NCBI GenBank assembly: GCA_003694465.1
Contig: RFKM01000362.1
Location: 1-7,959, forward strand
DNA from: Alphaproteobacteria bacterium
GTDB lineage: Bacteria > Pseudomonadota > Alphaproteobacteria > Rhodobacterales > Rhodobacteraceae
Length of the DNA: 7,959 bases
Direction of reading: 5' to 3'
Positions 7,601-7,959 of the stretch are shown piece after piece. The notes under the pieces were generated by a model that was given only the letters and a program-made list of their open reading frames with translations, ran no database searches and was not told the DNA's origin. Positions within the stretch are counted from its first letter, which is position 1. Each line of letters opens with the position of its first letter. The translations under genes were made by a program, and so were the position numbers.

Positions 7601-7740
7601 AGGGGCGCCTGTCGAACCCGCGCTTTGCCGAGAACGCGCCCGAAGAGGTCGTCGCCGAGGCGCGCGAAAATCTCGCCGCCCGCAGCGGCGAGGCCGAGAA
7701 GATCCGCGAGGCGCTGGCGCGGCTCGCCGAACTGGGCTGA
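4636..7740 (+). CDS. valS: Valyl-tRNA synthetase
   Basis: This 1034-residue class Ia aminoacyl-tRNA synthetase charges tRNA-Val with valine in the cytoplasm and hydrolyses mischarged threonine. The class I signatures are HVGH (53-56, inside [12 protein letters not shown]) and KMSKT (679-683). The CP1 editing domain covers about 200-420, with TTRPET (251-256) and HDFND (316-320). [14 protein letters not shown] (481-494) and VLDTWFSS (603-610) complete the Rossmann core. The anticodon-binding domain (about 760-900) holds DWYVEFSKP (801-809), and a C-terminal coiled coil, special to ValRS, runs from about 961 to 1034. Two ATGs lie six bases apart; I chose 4636 because GGGA sits about eight bases upstream. 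The protein is longer than the roughly 950-residue E. coli enzyme, largely through an insertion at about 499-598 that contains an EF-hand-like loop. The fifth KMSKS residue is Thr rather than Ser. No frame breaks are seen. Confidence 0.98.
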   Translation: MAMEKTFDATAAEPRIIARWEAAHAFRAGANARPGKPSFSIMIPPPNVTGALHVGHAFNNTLQDILVRWHRMRGFDTLWQPGQDHAGIATQLQVEKMLAATGQPGRRELGREAFLEKVWEWKGKYGSTIVEQLKRLGASCDWERNAFTMAGAPGDPRTGHENSPNFHDAVIKVFVDMYEKGLIYRGKRLVNWDPHFETAISDLEVENIEVAGHMWHFKYPLAGGETYTYVEKDEDGNVVFEEERDYISIATTRPETMLGDGAVAVHPSDERYAPIVGKLCEIPVGPKEHRRLIPIITDPYPDPDFGSGAVKITGAHDFNDYAVAQRNNIPMYRLMDTRGHMRDDGPDYATCARRAQEIAAGAPFTEDEIDALNLVPDDLRGLDRFEARKRVIEQINAEGLAVMVTDEEGNRVPYVESKPIMQPFGDRSKVVIEPMLTDQWFVDAQKVVGPALDAVREGRTKIIPESGEKTYYHWLENIEPWCISRQLWWGHQIPVWYGFDLSYEKPADTDGDGEIDAVEVMRMLLDGLVHRGTVHHCGPSFEAVKERFLDDNADTPPAIAHARVIEVASREEALEVFSESLAAFTVDQDPTKLVYPVWRDPDVLDTWFSSGLWPIGTLGWPEDTPEMRKYFPTDVLITGFDILFFWVARMMMMQLAVVGEVPFHTVYLHQLVRDEKGKKMSKTTGNVIDPLEIIDEYGADALRFTNASMAAIGGVLKLSEERIKGYRNFGTKLWNAARFAEMNACKPVAGFDPASAKQAVNRWIVGETARTREAVDTALEEFRFNDAASELYAFVWGKVCDWYVEFSKPTLNSDDPEVVAETRATMAWVIDQCLILLHPFMPFITEELWGQIAERERLLALTDWPEYRAADLVHPASEAEMRWVIGLIEQVRSARAQLHVPAGLKIPMIVKELDGPGRAAWANNAGLIQRLARIDGLTEMADLPKGCVTIPVEGGIFALPLADIIDVAEEKARLEKTLGKLEKEIAGLKGRLSNPRFAENAPEEVVAEARENLAARSGEAEKIREALARLAELG
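6157..6192 (+). other. EF-hand-like calcium loop within ValRS (residues 508-519)
   Basis: The twelve residues [12 protein letters not shown] match the canonical EF-hand loop at every key place: Asp at 1, 3 and 5, Gly at 6, Ile at 8, Asp at 9 and Glu at 12. A plausible helix follows ([10 protein letters not shown]), but the preceding stretch, with Pro506, does not look like a normal entering helix. It lies in the insertion between the two halves of the catalytic core. The pattern is seen directly; calcium binding is unproven. Confidence 0.45.
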
Positions 7741-7745
7741 GGCGC

Positions 7746-7767
7746 GGGCCGGCGGGAACGCCGGCCC
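7746..7767 (+). other. Strong GC hairpin just after valS
   Basis: GGGCCGGCG (7746-7754) pairs perfectly with CGCCGGCCC (7759-7767) around a GGAA loop, five bases after the valS stop. The next bases are C-rich with no run of T, so a classical rho-independent terminator is not supported. It may stabilise the valS 3' end or partly reduce read-through into the next gene, whose ATG is only 30 bases further on. Confidence 0.55.
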
Positions 7768-7797
7768 TGCCCCGCCCCCCGCACAGGAGGCAAGACC

Positions 7798-7959
7798 ATG
7801 CGCCGCTGGCACAGGCTCACCGAGCAGCAGATCCGCCGGGCCGAGGCCGAGGGCAAGCTCTCGGGCCTTGCCGGCGAAGGCAAGCCCCTGCCCGAGCGGC
7901 CGGGCGATGCCTTCATCGACCCGGGCGATGCCATCGGCCACCGGATCATGGCCGAGGCC
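7798..7959 (+). CDS. DUF1992 (DnaJ-homologue domain) protein, 5' part only
   Basis: Only the first 54 codons are in the window; the frame is still open at its right edge. The start is well supported: AGGAGG (7785-7790) lies seven bases before the ATG. The protein begins with a tryptophan-containing stretch, then an acidic and basic helix, QIRRAEAEGKLSGLAGEGKP (11-30), which matches the hallmark of the DUF1992 family (an amphipathic helix, then a segment like G-x-L-x-x-L-x-G-x-G-K-P-L). The family is also called DnaJ homologue subfamily C member 28-like, and its role in bacteria is not well defined. The 57-bp gap after valS and the same strand suggest possible co-transcription. The family call rests on this short stretch alone. 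Confidence 0.72.
   Translation, partial: MRRWHRLTEQQIRRAEAEGKLSGLAGEGKPLPERPGDAFIDPGDAIGHRIMAEA

Noticed and set aside
5509..7941. An 810-codon open frame antisense to valS
   Set aside because: It is a GC-driven mirror of valS: low-complexity Gly/Ala/Arg/His-rich protein with no recognisable motifs, while the sense frame is an intact ValRS.

Overview
This is ordinary chromosomal DNA from a very GC-rich alphaproteobacterium. The best guess is the Rhodobacteraceae (Rhodobacter/Paracoccus-like). The reasons are the base composition, the GC-ended codon use, the fabF-mltG pairing, and the sequence character of the valyl-tRNA synthetase and the type III decarboxylase. The assignment is made by eye, without a database search. 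I see no transposases, CRISPR arrays, tRNA or rRNA genes, phage genes or sharp changes in composition.

Layout. Left half, all on the minus strand and so read from right to left: a PLP-dependent ornithine/lysine-type decarboxylase (2687-3820), then fabF (1310-2575), then mltG (144-1310). fabF has its own ribosome binding site and a plausible promoter. mltG starts on the last base of the fabF stop codon, so the two are probably translationally coupled. Positions 1-143 lie downstream of mltG; I can support no gene or clear terminator there. Right half, all on the plus strand: an Lrp/AsnC-family regulator (3962-4393) divergent from the decarboxylase, a rho-independent terminator (4538-4557), valS (4636-7740), a strong GC hairpin, and the first 54 codons of a DUF1992 gene (7798 to the window end).

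How the genes work together. fabF (fatty-acid elongation) and mltG (trimming of nascent peptidoglycan) both serve the cell envelope. The decarboxylase and the divergent Lrp-type gene look like a local regulator-target pair for polyamine synthesis, with a shared 141-bp control region that holds a 6-bp-arm dyad. valS is an independent housekeeping unit.

I did not find an undescribed system. The points most worth a second look are a textbook EF-hand-type calcium loop inside a long insertion of the valyl-tRNA synthetase, and a decarboxylase that keeps the PLP-binding core but lacks, in my by-eye alignment, the aspartate that holds the distal amine of ornithine in eukaryotic ODC. Most other long open frames here are antisense or out-of-frame shadows caused by the high GC content.
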